Source of the DNA: Dongia sp041905885
GTDB lineage: Bacteria > Pseudomonadota > Alphaproteobacteria > Dongiales > Dongiaceae
Direction: 5' to 3'
Assembly: GCF_041905885.1 (NCBI RefSeq)
Contig: NZ_JAYRKD010000014.1
Location: 74,734-138,733 of the forward strand
DNA length: 64,000 nt
The notes under the pieces are model-generated. The model saw only the letters and a list, made by a program, of their open reading frames with translations, did no database searches and had not been told where the DNA came from. The position numbers were made by a program, and so were the translations under genes. Shown here piece by piece: positions 29,133-37,094 of this stretch (positions within the stretch are counted from its first letter, which is position 1; every line of letters begins with the position of its first letter).

Positions 29133-29549
29133 TTAGAAACTTGATGGAAGGTCCAGCGCCCCCGAAACGAGTCGCTCGAGGAATTGATCCACGTTTTCTG
29201 CAACCTTTATTTGCTCAAAGAGGAGAAAGACTGGCGTACCTTCAAACTCCAGATTTGCCATGATCAAGTCAGAATCCATCAAGAAATCACCAATCGCGAT
29301 GTAGCGGCGATTATCGGAGCAAATGAAAGTGCGGCTCGTTTCTGCAATTTCCTTAAGCGACCACAAGTCGATAACGGAACTCGAGTTCTGGAACTTGAAT
29401 CCATTAAATGATCCGTATATGGCTCGAAACCGAGCAGTCATTGAAAACCCGAACTGAGACTCGAACACGGAAATTTCTTCTGCACTAGCTGGCTTGCCCA
29501 ATAGAGCGCCGGCAGCTTGAAGATGTGCTCCAAGTTCTTTAGGGCTCAT
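29133..29549 (-). CDS. SMI1/KNR4 (SUKH) family protein, immunity-like
   Basis: 138 residues. The pattern PASAEEISVFESQFGFSMTARFRAIYGSFNGFKF followed by IDLWSLKEI and AIGDFLMDSDLIM is the SUKH superfamily fold, which is dominated by immunity proteins against polymorphic nuclease toxins. Base composition is clearly lower in GC than its neighbours, a sign of transfer. Upstream on the same strand is only a short toxin-like C-terminal remnant (29567-29795), so this appears to be an orphan immunity gene. Its last codons fall in a GTCCCCTTA motif also found at the right end of the nearby transposon. Confidence 0.8.
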   Translation of the reverse strand: MSPKELGAHLQAAGALLGKPASAEEISVFESQFGFSMTARFRAIYGSFNGFKFQNSSSVIDLWSLKEIAETSRTFICSDNRRYIAIGDFLMDSDLIMANLEFEGTPVFLLFEQIKVAENVDQFLERLVSGALDLPSSF

Positions 29550-29566
29550 GGATAGTCGGCCGCACG

Positions 29567-29795
29567 CTATTGTCCTAACATTCGCCTAATAGCTTCGAGA
29601 CGCAGGGCTTGCGCACCAATCTTGTCTTTCCCTGCAGAGATTACGCTCTCCGCCACACGTGCATACTCTCTCAATGTTGATTCCGTTACGCCCGGAGGTA
29701 GCTTGACGCTTCCCTGGGCCAGTTTATCCAGCAGAGCCTTTGCTCCCGCAGGACCCTTCCCGAACAGTTCTCGCAGGATTCCGGGGACACTATAC
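29567..29795 (-). pseudogene. C-terminal remnant of a toxin/Rhs-like gene
   Basis: An open frame of about 75 codons on the minus strand ends with TAG at 29567-29569, 18 bases before the SUKH gene. It reads ...ILRELFGKGPAGAKALLDKL ... LREYARVAESVISAGKDKIGAQALRLEAIRRMLGQ. The frame continues without a start into the transposase gene, so it is a 5'-truncated fragment, apparently cut by insertion of the transposon. The position before an immunity gene and the helical end suggest the tail of a polymorphic toxin. That identity is inference. Confidence 0.5.
29783..29795. repeat. Left inverted motif of the REP-associated transposon
   Basis: GGGGACACTATAC at 29783-29795 matches the reverse complement of GTATTATGTCCCC at 30513-30525 at 11 of 13 positions. 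The two motifs bracket the tyrosine transposase gene and are candidate ends of the mobile unit. Confidence 0.5.
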
Positions 29796-30473
29796 TTATC
29801 TCCGCACCACTTCCTCGGCCTTCGGCTTGGGGCCGGGCTTGGCGCGGGCGAGCGGCCGGCCCAAGCGCTTCTCCAGCCTGGCGATGAAACGCGGCGCGCC
29901 GAGCGGTCGCCCGGTGCGTTCGCTGGCCTGGATCGCCGCGTGATCCGCGGCGCTCAGTCCTTCGGCGAGGTGTGCCGGCCAATCCGGCGCGAGATCGAGC
30001 AGCGGCTGCGCCGCGACCAGGCCGTCGTCATGGCCGTTGAGATGCGCCCGGGCGCTCGACCAACGCCAATCACGGGCGCGACGCGCGAGCTTCGCGCGGA
30101 CCGGGTTGAGCTCGATATAACGGGCGCAGGCGAGCAGATAGGGCTCATCCATCGGAAACGAGGCGAACCGCCCCTGCCACAGATAGCCGCGCCAGCCCTC
30201 GCGGAAATTGACGTGGCGCGTGTAACGCCGATGCGTTTCGCCCAGGGCGGCGCGCAACCCATCGGCGTCGCGCGGCACCAGGATCAAGTGGACATGGTTG
30301 GGCATCAGGCAGTAGGCCCAAATCGCGACACCCGCCTCCCGGCAACCATCCGCCAGCAGCGCGCGGTAAGTTTCGTAGTCGTCGTCGCCGAAGAACACCG
30401 GCTGCCGCCGATTGCCCCGCTGCGTCACATGATGCGGCAACCCAGCCGCCACTACTCTCGCCAAGCGCGCCAT
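29796..30473 (-). mobile_element. REP-associated tyrosine transposase (Y1/HUH, IS200-like)
   Basis: 225 residues. The single-strand transposase signature is intact: N-terminal LPHHVTQRGNRRQPVFF, the metal-binding pair H60-x-H62 in CLMPNHVHLIL, the nucleophile Y84 in HRRYTRHVN, then WQGRFASFPMDE and RYIELNPVRAKL. Y1 enzymes of this group mobilise or process REP palindromes. The gene looks intact and sits inside a remnant gene next to an immunity gene, with GGGGACA-type inverted motifs just outside both ends. Confidence 0.9.
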
Positions 30474-30512
30474 GTCGAGAATGTAAACTCGCCTGGACGG
30501 ATGCTCAATTAT

Positions 30513-30554
30513 GTATTATGTCCCCTTAATTTATTATTATGTCCCCTTAATTTA
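30513..30554. repeat. Right end motif and 18-bp direct repeat
   Basis: GTATTATGTCCCC (30513-30525) is the inverted partner of the left motif. The 18-mer TTATGTCCCCTTAATTTA occurs twice, at 30516-30533 and 30537-30554, only 21 bases apart. A shorter GTCCCCTTA is also present at 29127-29135. Tandem end motifs suggest a duplicated transposon boundary. Confidence 0.6.
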
Positions 30555-30605
30555 GAGCGGCGGCAGTGCTGCACTGCATCGCAGACCGGACGCAGACAGA
30601 AACGC

Positions 30606-30717
30606 GTTTCCGATCTGTGAAGACGGACGGCACAACCCGGACCCGACCCGGACAGAATACGTGTTTCCGATCTACGCAGACGGACGGCGCAACCCGGACA
30701 GGACCCGGACGGAATCG
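30606..30717. repeat. Imperfect 57-bp tandem repeat, two copies
   Basis: Copies begin at 30606 and 30663 with GTTTCCGATCT and share AGACGGACGG, CAACCCGGAC and GACCCGGAC-type blocks. A fragment of a further copy may precede them (GGACGCAGACAGAAACGC). The stretch 30474-30828 holds no gene: only the transposon end, this repeat and an unremarkable spacer before the oxygenase gene. Confidence 0.65.
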
Positions 30718-30828
30718 CTAATCGCTTTCGACCGCCTTCAGGCGTTTGACGTTTTGCGGCAATGGGTTAGCGAGCCAAAGGCGCCGCCTTGGACCTGAGC
30801 CGTCCGTTGTCGGGAATTGCGGTCCGGG

Positions 30829-31707
30829 CTAGTACCGCTCGTCCTGGGCCGCCGCCTTGACGTCGTTGGCGTACCAGAGCCGCTGCCAGGCGTTGAGCTG
30901 CTTCGGCTCGAAGGCCTTCATCGGCAGTTCGGCGATGAAGTTGATGTAGCGCCGGGGCACGTTGGTGATGCCGCGCGGGCTGACGCCGTGCACCGCCTGC
31001 TCCGAATTGAGGAAGCAGGCATAGGTGTTCGCCTCGTACTGGACGATCTTCACCATCTCGACGTCGCGGTTGAGGCTGCGATGCTTGACGAAGCGCGGGC
31101 TGCGGCGCCAGCGGTAGACCTCGAAGTCGCCGCCCGGCGTGCTGTCGCCGGCTTCGCGGAAATAGAACAGCGCGCTGAAGATCTTGTCGCAGAGATCGAC
31201 ATGCGCGGTCTTCACGCTGCTGACCTCGGTCACCGGCGTGTTCATCACGAACTGGCAATCGAGATGGAGGTCGGCCTCGCCGGCGAAGCCGCGCGGCACC
31301 ACCCGCCAATCCTCGTAGCGCCGGCCGATCCGCTCCTCGAGGCCCGGGAAGGCGCGGCGGAAGCGATCGCCGAACAGGCGCACCACGTCGCGCCAATAGT
31401 CCCCCGAGGTGTGATACTCGAAGAACTCGCGCCAGAGCGGCGAGATGCGGCGGTCGTTCAGGACCTGCTTCACCGTCATCCGGACGGCCTGGTTGCTGGC
31501 CGCCGGGCGGCCGCCGAGGATCGTGTCGAGGGTGGGAAACTCCGCTTCGAGCGCGGCATAGACATCCGCAGGCACCACGTTGCGCCGGGTGTAATGCGCG
31601 TAGGGGTCGTCGAACACGTCCTCGACCCGCACATCCGAGAGCAGATGCGGCACGCCCATCACCGGGGCCGTCTCCTGTGCTGCGCTCGCCGCCATCGCTG
31701 CCGACAT
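30829..31707 (-). CDS. 2-oxoglutarate/Fe(II)-dependent oxygenase family protein
   Basis: 292 residues from the ATG at 31707, preceded by GGAGAG; an in-frame GTG at 31719 is possible. The double-stranded beta-helix shows the iron triad H169-x-D171 (TAHVDLCDK) and H240 (QAVHGVSPR), with R245 placed to bind 2-oxoglutarate. FREAGDSTPGGDFEVYR is typical of this branch. It probably hydroxylates a sugar-, lipid- or peptide-linked substrate in the cytoplasm. The next gene downstream of a 100-base gap on the same side is a GT8-like protein, which hints at surface-glycan modification. Confidence 0.8.
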   Translation of the reverse strand: MSAAMAASAAQETAPVMGVPHLLSDVRVEDVFDDPYAHYTRRNVVPADVYAALEAEFPTLDTILGGRPAASNQAVRMTVKQVLNDRRISPLWREFFEYHTSGDYWRDVVRLFGDRFRRAFPGLEERIGRRYEDWRVVPRGFAGEADLHLDCQFVMNTPVTEVSSVKTAHVDLCDKIFSALFYFREAGDSTPGGDFEVYRWRRSPRFVKHRSLNRDVEMVKIVQYEANTYACFLNSEQAVHGVSPRGITNVPRRYINFIAELPMKAFEPKQLNAWQRLWYANDVKAAAQDERY

Positions 31708-31813
31708 CTTTCTCTCCACCCTGCGCGTTTCACACGATGCCGAACGCTAGGCCCGGCGTTCGTGCTGCCGCCAGATCATTCCCGGTCGCAGCGTCAATCC
31801 GCCGCCGCAAGAA

Positions 31814-32707
31814 TCAAGCCGCGCGCCTCTGGACCAGTTCCAGCGCATCGTGCCGCACATGATTCGCCGCCATCTCCCGCTTCACCAGGTCGAGGTCGAT
31901 GATGCCCTTCTCCAGGCATTCGCGGACCAGGCCGAAGAACAGCGCCTCCTGGGCCGGATCCGGATGCGGCTGGTAGGTATCCGGCTTCTTTTCCTTCACC
32001 AGGCTCTTCACCGCCTTCACGATGTTGGCCGGAAAGGACTTCGGCTTGTCCGGCTTCATCCGCACCGTGAAGCTGACCGGCAGGCCGGTCTTCCAGGGCT
32101 GGGTGCGGCGATAGGTGTTGTGCAGGATCTTGGTCGCCGGGGTCAGCTTGTCGAAGTCGTTCCATTCCGGCTCGAGCAGGCCGACGGTCTCGTCCGGCTC
32201 GTATTCCAGCTTGATCCACTTCATGTAATCCTTCTTGAACTCGAAGAGCTCGTTGAAGGTCTGCTCGGCGTCCCAATGGGTCAGCTTGGCATTGTCCAGC
32301 AACATCACACTCGAAGCGCGATAACCCTCGAGGTCCTTGAAGGCGGGGCGCCAGCGGCACATCAGCGCCTTGCCCTGCATGTCGCGGGTGAGCAATTCCC
32401 AGACGTCGCCGATCGCGAAGCAGTCCGGGTCGATCACCACGGCGCGGCCCTGGTAGCCCATCGCCTTGGGCGGCGTGAAACGGGTCGGCGTGAAGGATTG
32501 CAGGTCCTCGTATTTCCAGATCCGGCGCTCGGCGCCGCGCAGGAAGGGCTGCCCCGCCTTGGCCTTCAGCCAGGGGTAGTCCTTGTAATGCATGATCTCG
32601 ACCGAGAACTTGTCGGCGTGCTTGCTGTTGCGCTTCAGCGCATAGGCCGCGACCAGGGCACCCAGATACTGCTCGTCGTTCGTCTGAATGAAGACTTTAT
32701 AGTCCAC
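31814..32707 (-). CDS. GT8-like glycosyltransferase family protein
   Basis: 297 residues from the GTG at 32707 (VDYKVFIQTNDEQYLGALVA). The open frame extends to 33601, but that part is antisense to the ABC transporter and has no protein character. It has a GT-A-like N-terminus, a D-P-D metal motif in AVVIDPDCFAIGD, then SSVMLLDNAKLTHWD, as in GT8 retaining enzymes. The C-terminus carries NTYRRTQPWKTGLPVSF. Acceptor and donor cannot be read from the sequence. It is divergent from the ABC transporter at 32924. Confidence 0.65.
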   Translation of the reverse strand: MDYKVFIQTNDEQYLGALVAAYALKRNSKHADKFSVEIMHYKDYPWLKAKAGQPFLRGAERRIWKYEDLQSFTPTRFTPPKAMGYQGRAVVIDPDCFAIGDVWELLTRDMQGKALMCRWRPAFKDLEGYRASSVMLLDNAKLTHWDAEQTFNELFEFKKDYMKWIKLEYEPDETVGLLEPEWNDFDKLTPATKILHNTYRRTQPWKTGLPVSFTVRMKPDKPKSFPANIVKAVKSLVKEKKPDTYQPHPDPAQEALFFGLVRECLEKGIIDLDLVKREMAANHVRHDALELVQRRAA

Positions 32708-32923
32708 CCCGAACCATCCCTTCCCCGATTGGGGGCCGCCCGGCGTTCCGGTCCAGCCTGTTGGGGCGCATGATAGGTTCGCCCCGGGCGAAGCGCAATC
32801 CAACCCACGGAAAATGCGCGGTTTTGCCGCAAAAAAGCCGTTGAAATCATAGGCTCGTGTGTGCGGGCGGGCGCGGTTGACAAGCAGGCGGCCGGTGTTA
32901 AGTAACCCTGCCCGTTCAGCGGC

Positions 32924-34723
32924 ATGCCCCGAAAGGTTCCGGCGTCGATTCGCCGTCCAATGACAGAAGACGAAGCCCTCAGCTCCTCGGCCCTCGCCAA
33001 CGCCTTCCGGGTGCTCAGGAAGCATGGTCTGTGGCGGCAGATCCCTTTGAGCCTCGCGCTGGTGGTGTCCGGCTTCATCGAGGGCCTCGGCATCACCATC
33101 CTGCTGCCGATCCTGCAGGTGATCGACAAGCCCCAGCCCGGACCGCTCAAGCTCCCGGAGCGGATCGTCTTCGGGGTGCTGGATTTCCTGCACCTGCCGC
33201 ATAGCCTCGGCGCCCTGGTCCTGGTGTTCGCCGTCTGCATGCTGCTCCGCGCGGCGATCTCGCAGCAGACCTCGCGCTTCATCGGCCGCATGGTGGCGGA
33301 GATTGCCAGCGAGCTCCGGAACGAGGTGCTGGACCGGCTGCTGCAGGCGCGCTGGTCCTATTTCACCGTCAACCCGATCGGCCGCTTCACCTCCGCGGTT
33401 TCGGTCGAGGCGATCTGGGGCGCCTATGTCTATCGCACCTCGCTGACGGTGCTCGCGGCGCTGATCCGCGCGGTGATCTATTGCGTGGTCGGCCTGATGA
33501 TCGACTGGCGCGCGGCGATCGTCGCCATCGTGCTGGGCGTCGGCCTCGGCCTGATCAACCGCTACTTCACCCGCGCCGGGCGCCGGGCGGGCCGCAACCA
33601 ACAGCTCGCCATGCGCGGCCTGCTGAGCGATTTCGGCGACGTGATCACCGGCTTCAAGCCGTTGAAGGCGATGTCACGGCACGAAACGCTGATCAAGGGG
33701 CTCACCAAGGAGACCCGGATCATCCGCCGCAGCATGTACGACCTGGTGTTCTACCAGCAGCTCGCCAATGCGCTGCCGGACCTCTTGATCAACCTGTTCA
33801 TGGTGGTTGCGGCCTGGATCTGCTACCGCATCCTCGGCCTCGATTTGAGCGCCATGCTGGTCTCCGGCATCATCGTGATCCGGCTGATGGTCAACGTCTC
33901 GACCGTGCAGCGGGCGATCCAGGAGACCGCGTCCTCGGAGAGCTTCTACTGGTCGCTGCAATCCACCATCAACGAGGCGCGAGAGGCCGCCGAGACCTTC
34001 TCCGGAACCAAGGTCCCGACCCTCAAGGACGCCTGCCGCTTCGACCGGGTCACTTTCTCCTATGGCGTGAAGCCGGTGCTGAAGGATGTCTCGCTGGAGA
34101 TCCCGGCCGGGCAGATCACCACGCTGATCGGCGAATCCGGCTCCGGCAAGACCACCATCGCCGACCTGCTGCTCGGCCTGTTCCTGGTGGATTCCGGACG
34201 GGTGACGCTCGACGGCGTGCCGCTCGACGAGATCGACCTGCAGCGCTGGCGCAGCATGGTCGGTTATGTGCCGCAGGAAGTGCTGCTGTTCAACGGCACG
34301 ATCTACGACAACATCGCGCTGGGCGATCCGGCGATCACCGAAGCGGAGGTCCGGTCCGCGCTGGAGGATGCCGGCTGCATGGGGTTCATCGGCGAGTTGC
34401 CCGAAGGCATCCACGCGCCGGTCGGCGAGCGCGGCGCGATGCTGTCCGGCGGCCAGCGCCAGCGCATCGCGCTGGCCCGGGCGCTGGTGCACCGCCCCGC
34501 TTTGCTCATCCTCGACGAGGCGACCAGCGCGCTCGATCCGGAAACCGAGGCGGAAATCTGCCAGACGGTGCGCGACCAGGCCGGGAAGCTCACGGTGCTG
34601 GCGATCACCCACCAGCCGGCCTGGGTGACCATCGCCGACCGGGTCTATCGCGTGGTCGAGGGCGCGGTCGAGACCAGCGACGGCGGAGAGTTCACGCCGA
34701 CTTTGGCTTTCGCGAAACCGTAG
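32924..34723 (+). CDS. ABCB-type ABC half-transporter (export, TM plus ATPase)
   Basis: 599 residues from the ATG at 32924; an ATG at 32960 is an alternative, and neither has a clear ribosome site. Six transmembrane segments (first: IPLSLALVVSGFIEGLGITILL) are followed by a nucleotide-binding domain with Walker A GESGSGKTT (near 403), LSGGQRQR (near 507), Walker B LLILDEATSAL (near 527) and the H-loop AITHQ. It resembles MsbA-like lipid or glycan flippases. It converges on a second, related half-transporter with a 32-base overlap. Homodimer or heterodimer with the neighbour are both possible. Confidence 0.92.
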   Translation: MPRKVPASIRRPMTEDEALSSSALANAFRVLRKHGLWRQIPLSLALVVSGFIEGLGITILLPILQVIDKPQPGPLKLPERIVFGVLDFLHLPHSLGALVLVFAVCMLLRAAISQQTSRFIGRMVAEIASELRNEVLDRLLQARWSYFTVNPIGRFTSAVSVEAIWGAYVYRTSLTVLAALIRAVIYCVVGLMIDWRAAIVAIVLGVGLGLINRYFTRAGRRAGRNQQLAMRGLLSDFGDVITGFKPLKAMSRHETLIKGLTKETRIIRRSMYDLVFYQQLANALPDLLINLFMVVAAWICYRILGLDLSAMLVSGIIVIRLMVNVSTVQRAIQETASSESFYWSLQSTINEAREAAETFSGTKVPTLKDACRFDRVTFSYGVKPVLKDVSLEIPAGQITTLIGESGSGKTTIADLLLGLFLVDSGRVTLDGVPLDEIDLQRWRSMVGYVPQEVLLFNGTIYDNIALGDPAITEAEVRSALEDAGCMGFIGELPEGIHAPVGERGAMLSGGQRQRIALARALVHRPALLILDEATSALDPETEAEICQTVRDQAGKLTVLAITHQPAWVTIADRVYRVVEGAVETSDGGEFTPTLAFAKP

Positions 34724-36413
34724 GTTCCGCGGCCTTCACGACGCCGGCGCGCATTTCGTAGACGCGGTCCGCGGCATCGACCCAGATCGGCTGGTGAGTG
34801 ATGGCGAGGATGGTCTTCTCGCCGATCAGCTTGCGGATGCCGTTGGCGATCTCGACCGCGGTCTCGCGGTCGAGCGCGCTGGTCGCTTCGTCGAGGATCA
34901 GGAATTGCGGATCGTTGCAGAGCGCCCGGGCAATCGACAGGCGCTGGCGCTGGCCGCCGGACAGCAGGCTGCCGCGCACGCCGATCACGTAGTCGATGCC
35001 GCCCGGCAGCGCTTGGACGAAATCCCAGGCATCGGCGGCCTTCAAGGCCGCAATCACGCTCTCCTGGCTGATCGTCTCGTCGCCCAAGGTCACGTTGTTG
35101 GCGATGCTGTCGTTGAACAGCACGGTCTCCTGCGGGATGTAGCCGAGCTGGCGCCGCCAGGCGATGGTGTCGATCTCCTCGAGGTCGGTGTCGCCGACCA
35201 TCACCTTGCCCTTGTCGGGCCGGTTCAAGCCGACCAGGACATCGGCGATGGTGGTCTTGCCGGCGCCCGACGATCCGATCACCGTGGTGACGGCATGCGG
35301 GGGAACTTCGACGGCGACGTCGTTCAGGATCGCCTTGTCGCCGTAGCCGAAGGTGACCGCGTCGATCCGGATTCCCTGGTCCATGCGCGGTTGCTTGCCG
35401 CCATGCACGGGCTCCGCCTCGGCCTCGGTCTCTTCGATCAGCCCGGTCAGCGCCCAGAAGGCCGACGATTCGACCATCGTCCGCTGCATCGCGCTGCGCA
35501 CGTCGCCGATCGCCCGCGACAGCAGGAACAGCACCATGATCGAGCCCAGGATCTGCTGGATCGACATGCCGAACAGGGTGTGCTGGGCGTAGATGCCGCC
35601 CATCAGGAACAGGATCAGGATCGGCTCCTGGATCGCGCGCACCATGGCCTCGCTGTAGGTCTCGGCTTCGAGTGCGTCGCGCAGCGCCTGCACGTTGCGT
35701 CGGAATGCCTGGGCGATGAAGCCATGCCGGTTCATCGCCTTCAGCGCCTTGATGTTGGTCAGCGCGTCGGTGATGCCTTTGTTGAGGGCGAGGGTCTGCT
35801 TGCTCTTGCCGCGGCCCGCCGTGCGCGCCTGCTTCATGAAGCGGCTGACCGCCAGCCAAAGCAGCGCCACGACCGCGATCCCGGCCAGGAAGAACTGCCA
35901 GGACACCCAGAAGGCCATGCCGAGATAGACCAGCGTCTTGGCGGAGAAGGCGATCACGTTGCCGGCGGAGCGATAGGCCTGCGCCGCCCGCGTGCCGTCG
36001 GAACCGATCGCGGTGGTAAAGCGGGCATTCGGCTGCGTGGTGAAGAACGACCAGCGGGCGCGCACCGCGGCATTGATCAGGCGCAGCCGCAGCCCGGTCG
36101 CGACCTGGGCCACCGACCGGCCGATGAAGTTGGTCGCGGTCACGGTCAAGGCAAAGCGCAGCAGCGAGATCACCGCGATCACGCCCAGCAGGACTTCCAC
36201 CGATTGCGGCAGGCCGAGGTAATCCAGCGCGACGACGATGGTGTTGCCCATGGAATGGGAGGTTTCGGCGGTGCCGCCGGAAATCTGGCCGAGCAGCGGC
36301 CAAAGGCTGGCGATGCCGATGCCCTCGACCGCGCCGGTCAGCAGCACGATGCCGATGATCAGCAGCTCGCGCTTCCAGCCCTTGTAGAAGAAGATGCGGA
36401 ACGCGTTCTTCAT
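34692..36413 (-). CDS. ABCB-type ABC half-transporter (second)
   Basis: 573 residues. It has a membrane domain (LLIIGIVLLTGAVEGIGIASLW first) and an ATPase with GSSGAGKTT (near 381), LSGGQRQRLS (near 482), FLILDEATSAL and AITHQ. It is the last gene of a three-gene minus-strand operon: the start overlaps the ParB-like stop (ATGA). It most likely exports a lipid-linked glycan or lipid made by the operon. The ATPase domain resembles the one facing it at 32924, suggesting an old duplication. Confidence 0.92.
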   Translation of the reverse strand: MKNAFRIFFYKGWKRELLIIGIVLLTGAVEGIGIASLWPLLGQISGGTAETSHSMGNTIVVALDYLGLPQSVEVLLGVIAVISLLRFALTVTATNFIGRSVAQVATGLRLRLINAAVRARWSFFTTQPNARFTTAIGSDGTRAAQAYRSAGNVIAFSAKTLVYLGMAFWVSWQFFLAGIAVVALLWLAVSRFMKQARTAGRGKSKQTLALNKGITDALTNIKALKAMNRHGFIAQAFRRNVQALRDALEAETYSEAMVRAIQEPILILFLMGGIYAQHTLFGMSIQQILGSIMVLFLLSRAIGDVRSAMQRTMVESSAFWALTGLIEETEAEAEPVHGGKQPRMDQGIRIDAVTFGYGDKAILNDVAVEVPPHAVTTVIGSSGAGKTTIADVLVGLNRPDKGKVMVGDTDLEEIDTIAWRRQLGYIPQETVLFNDSIANNVTLGDETISQESVIAALKAADAWDFVQALPGGIDYVIGVRGSLLSGGQRQRLSIARALCNDPQFLILDEATSALDRETAVEIANGIRKLIGEKTILAITHQPIWVDAADRVYEMRAGVVKAAEPTVSRKPKSA

Positions 36414-37087
36414 GCCGCCGCCGCCTCAACGCCTTTGCGGATCGCCTGCGGCACCGAGAGACCCGGTGCTTTGCGGACCGCGGCCTCCGCGAAGCGCCGG
36501 TCGATCTTGGTCACCAGGCCGGTCACTTGCCTGAGGCCGAGGATATGCGCCGCGGCGAGTCGGTGCGTGCCGCGGCGGACCAGCACGACCGCGCCTTCGG
36601 CGCCGAGGCCGAAGCACATATGGTCGTCGCCGTCATAGCGATAGCCGTGGTCGCGCATGCTTTCGAACATCGTCAGATAGCCACGATAATAGGCTTCGAT
36701 CTCGGCTTCGTTGGTGATGAAGCGGCCGCGGACGAAGGGTGGCCGCCCGGCAGCGAGACAGGCCAGCAGCCATTGCCCCAGCCGAGTCGCGCGCCAATCG
36801 GCACCATATCGCGCGATATCCTCCATGTCGCGGTGGGTGTAAAGATCGGCAACCGGCGACGCCGGCAACCCGTCGAGCCCATCCACCAGGAACTTGCCGC
36901 GCAGCGCAGCGGCGGCCTCCGCGTCGATCTTCCGGAGCACCCGCGCCGGGTCCAATGCGACCTTGAGCCCGCCGCCGAACAGGCGCGCGGCGCCGACCGA
37001 GTTCCAGGCCGGATTGCCCAGCCCCGGCCACAGCCTTAACGAAACCGGCGCCATACGGCGCCGGAAGTCTCCGATCAGATCGCCCAT
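36410..37087 (-). CDS. ParB/sulfiredoxin-like domain protein of a surface-glycan operon
   Basis: 225 residues from the ATG at 37087. The C-terminal part VVLVRRGTHRLAAAHILGLRQV has the R-G-x-H-R-L-A-A-A element of ParB/Srx-like nucleotide-binding folds. The N-terminal half is not recognised. Such proteins recur beside glycosyltransferase and ABC exporter genes in capsule-type clusters. The start is 7 bases after the upstream stop, and the stop overlaps the ABC start by 4 bases, so the three genes form one operon. Confidence 0.55.
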   Translation of the reverse strand: MGDLIGDFRRRMAPVSLRLWPGLGNPAWNSVGAARLFGGGLKVALDPARVLRKIDAEAAAALRGKFLVDGLDGLPASPVADLYTHRDMEDIARYGADWRATRLGQWLLACLAAGRPPFVRGRFITNEAEIEAYYRGYLTMFESMRDHGYRYDGDDHMCFGLGAEGAVVLVRRGTHRLAAAHILGLRQVTGLVTKIDRRFAEAAVRKAPGLSVPQAIRKGVEAAAA

Positions 37088-37094
37088 GCCGCGA

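Noticed and set aside
30606..30717. The 57-bp repeats as a CRISPR array
   Set aside because: Only two imperfect contiguous copies, no distinct spacers and no cas genes nearby.
32708..33601. N-terminal extension of the GT8-like gene by about 300 codons
   Set aside because: It is antisense to the ABC transporter N-terminus, and the protein character begins only at the GTG at 32707.
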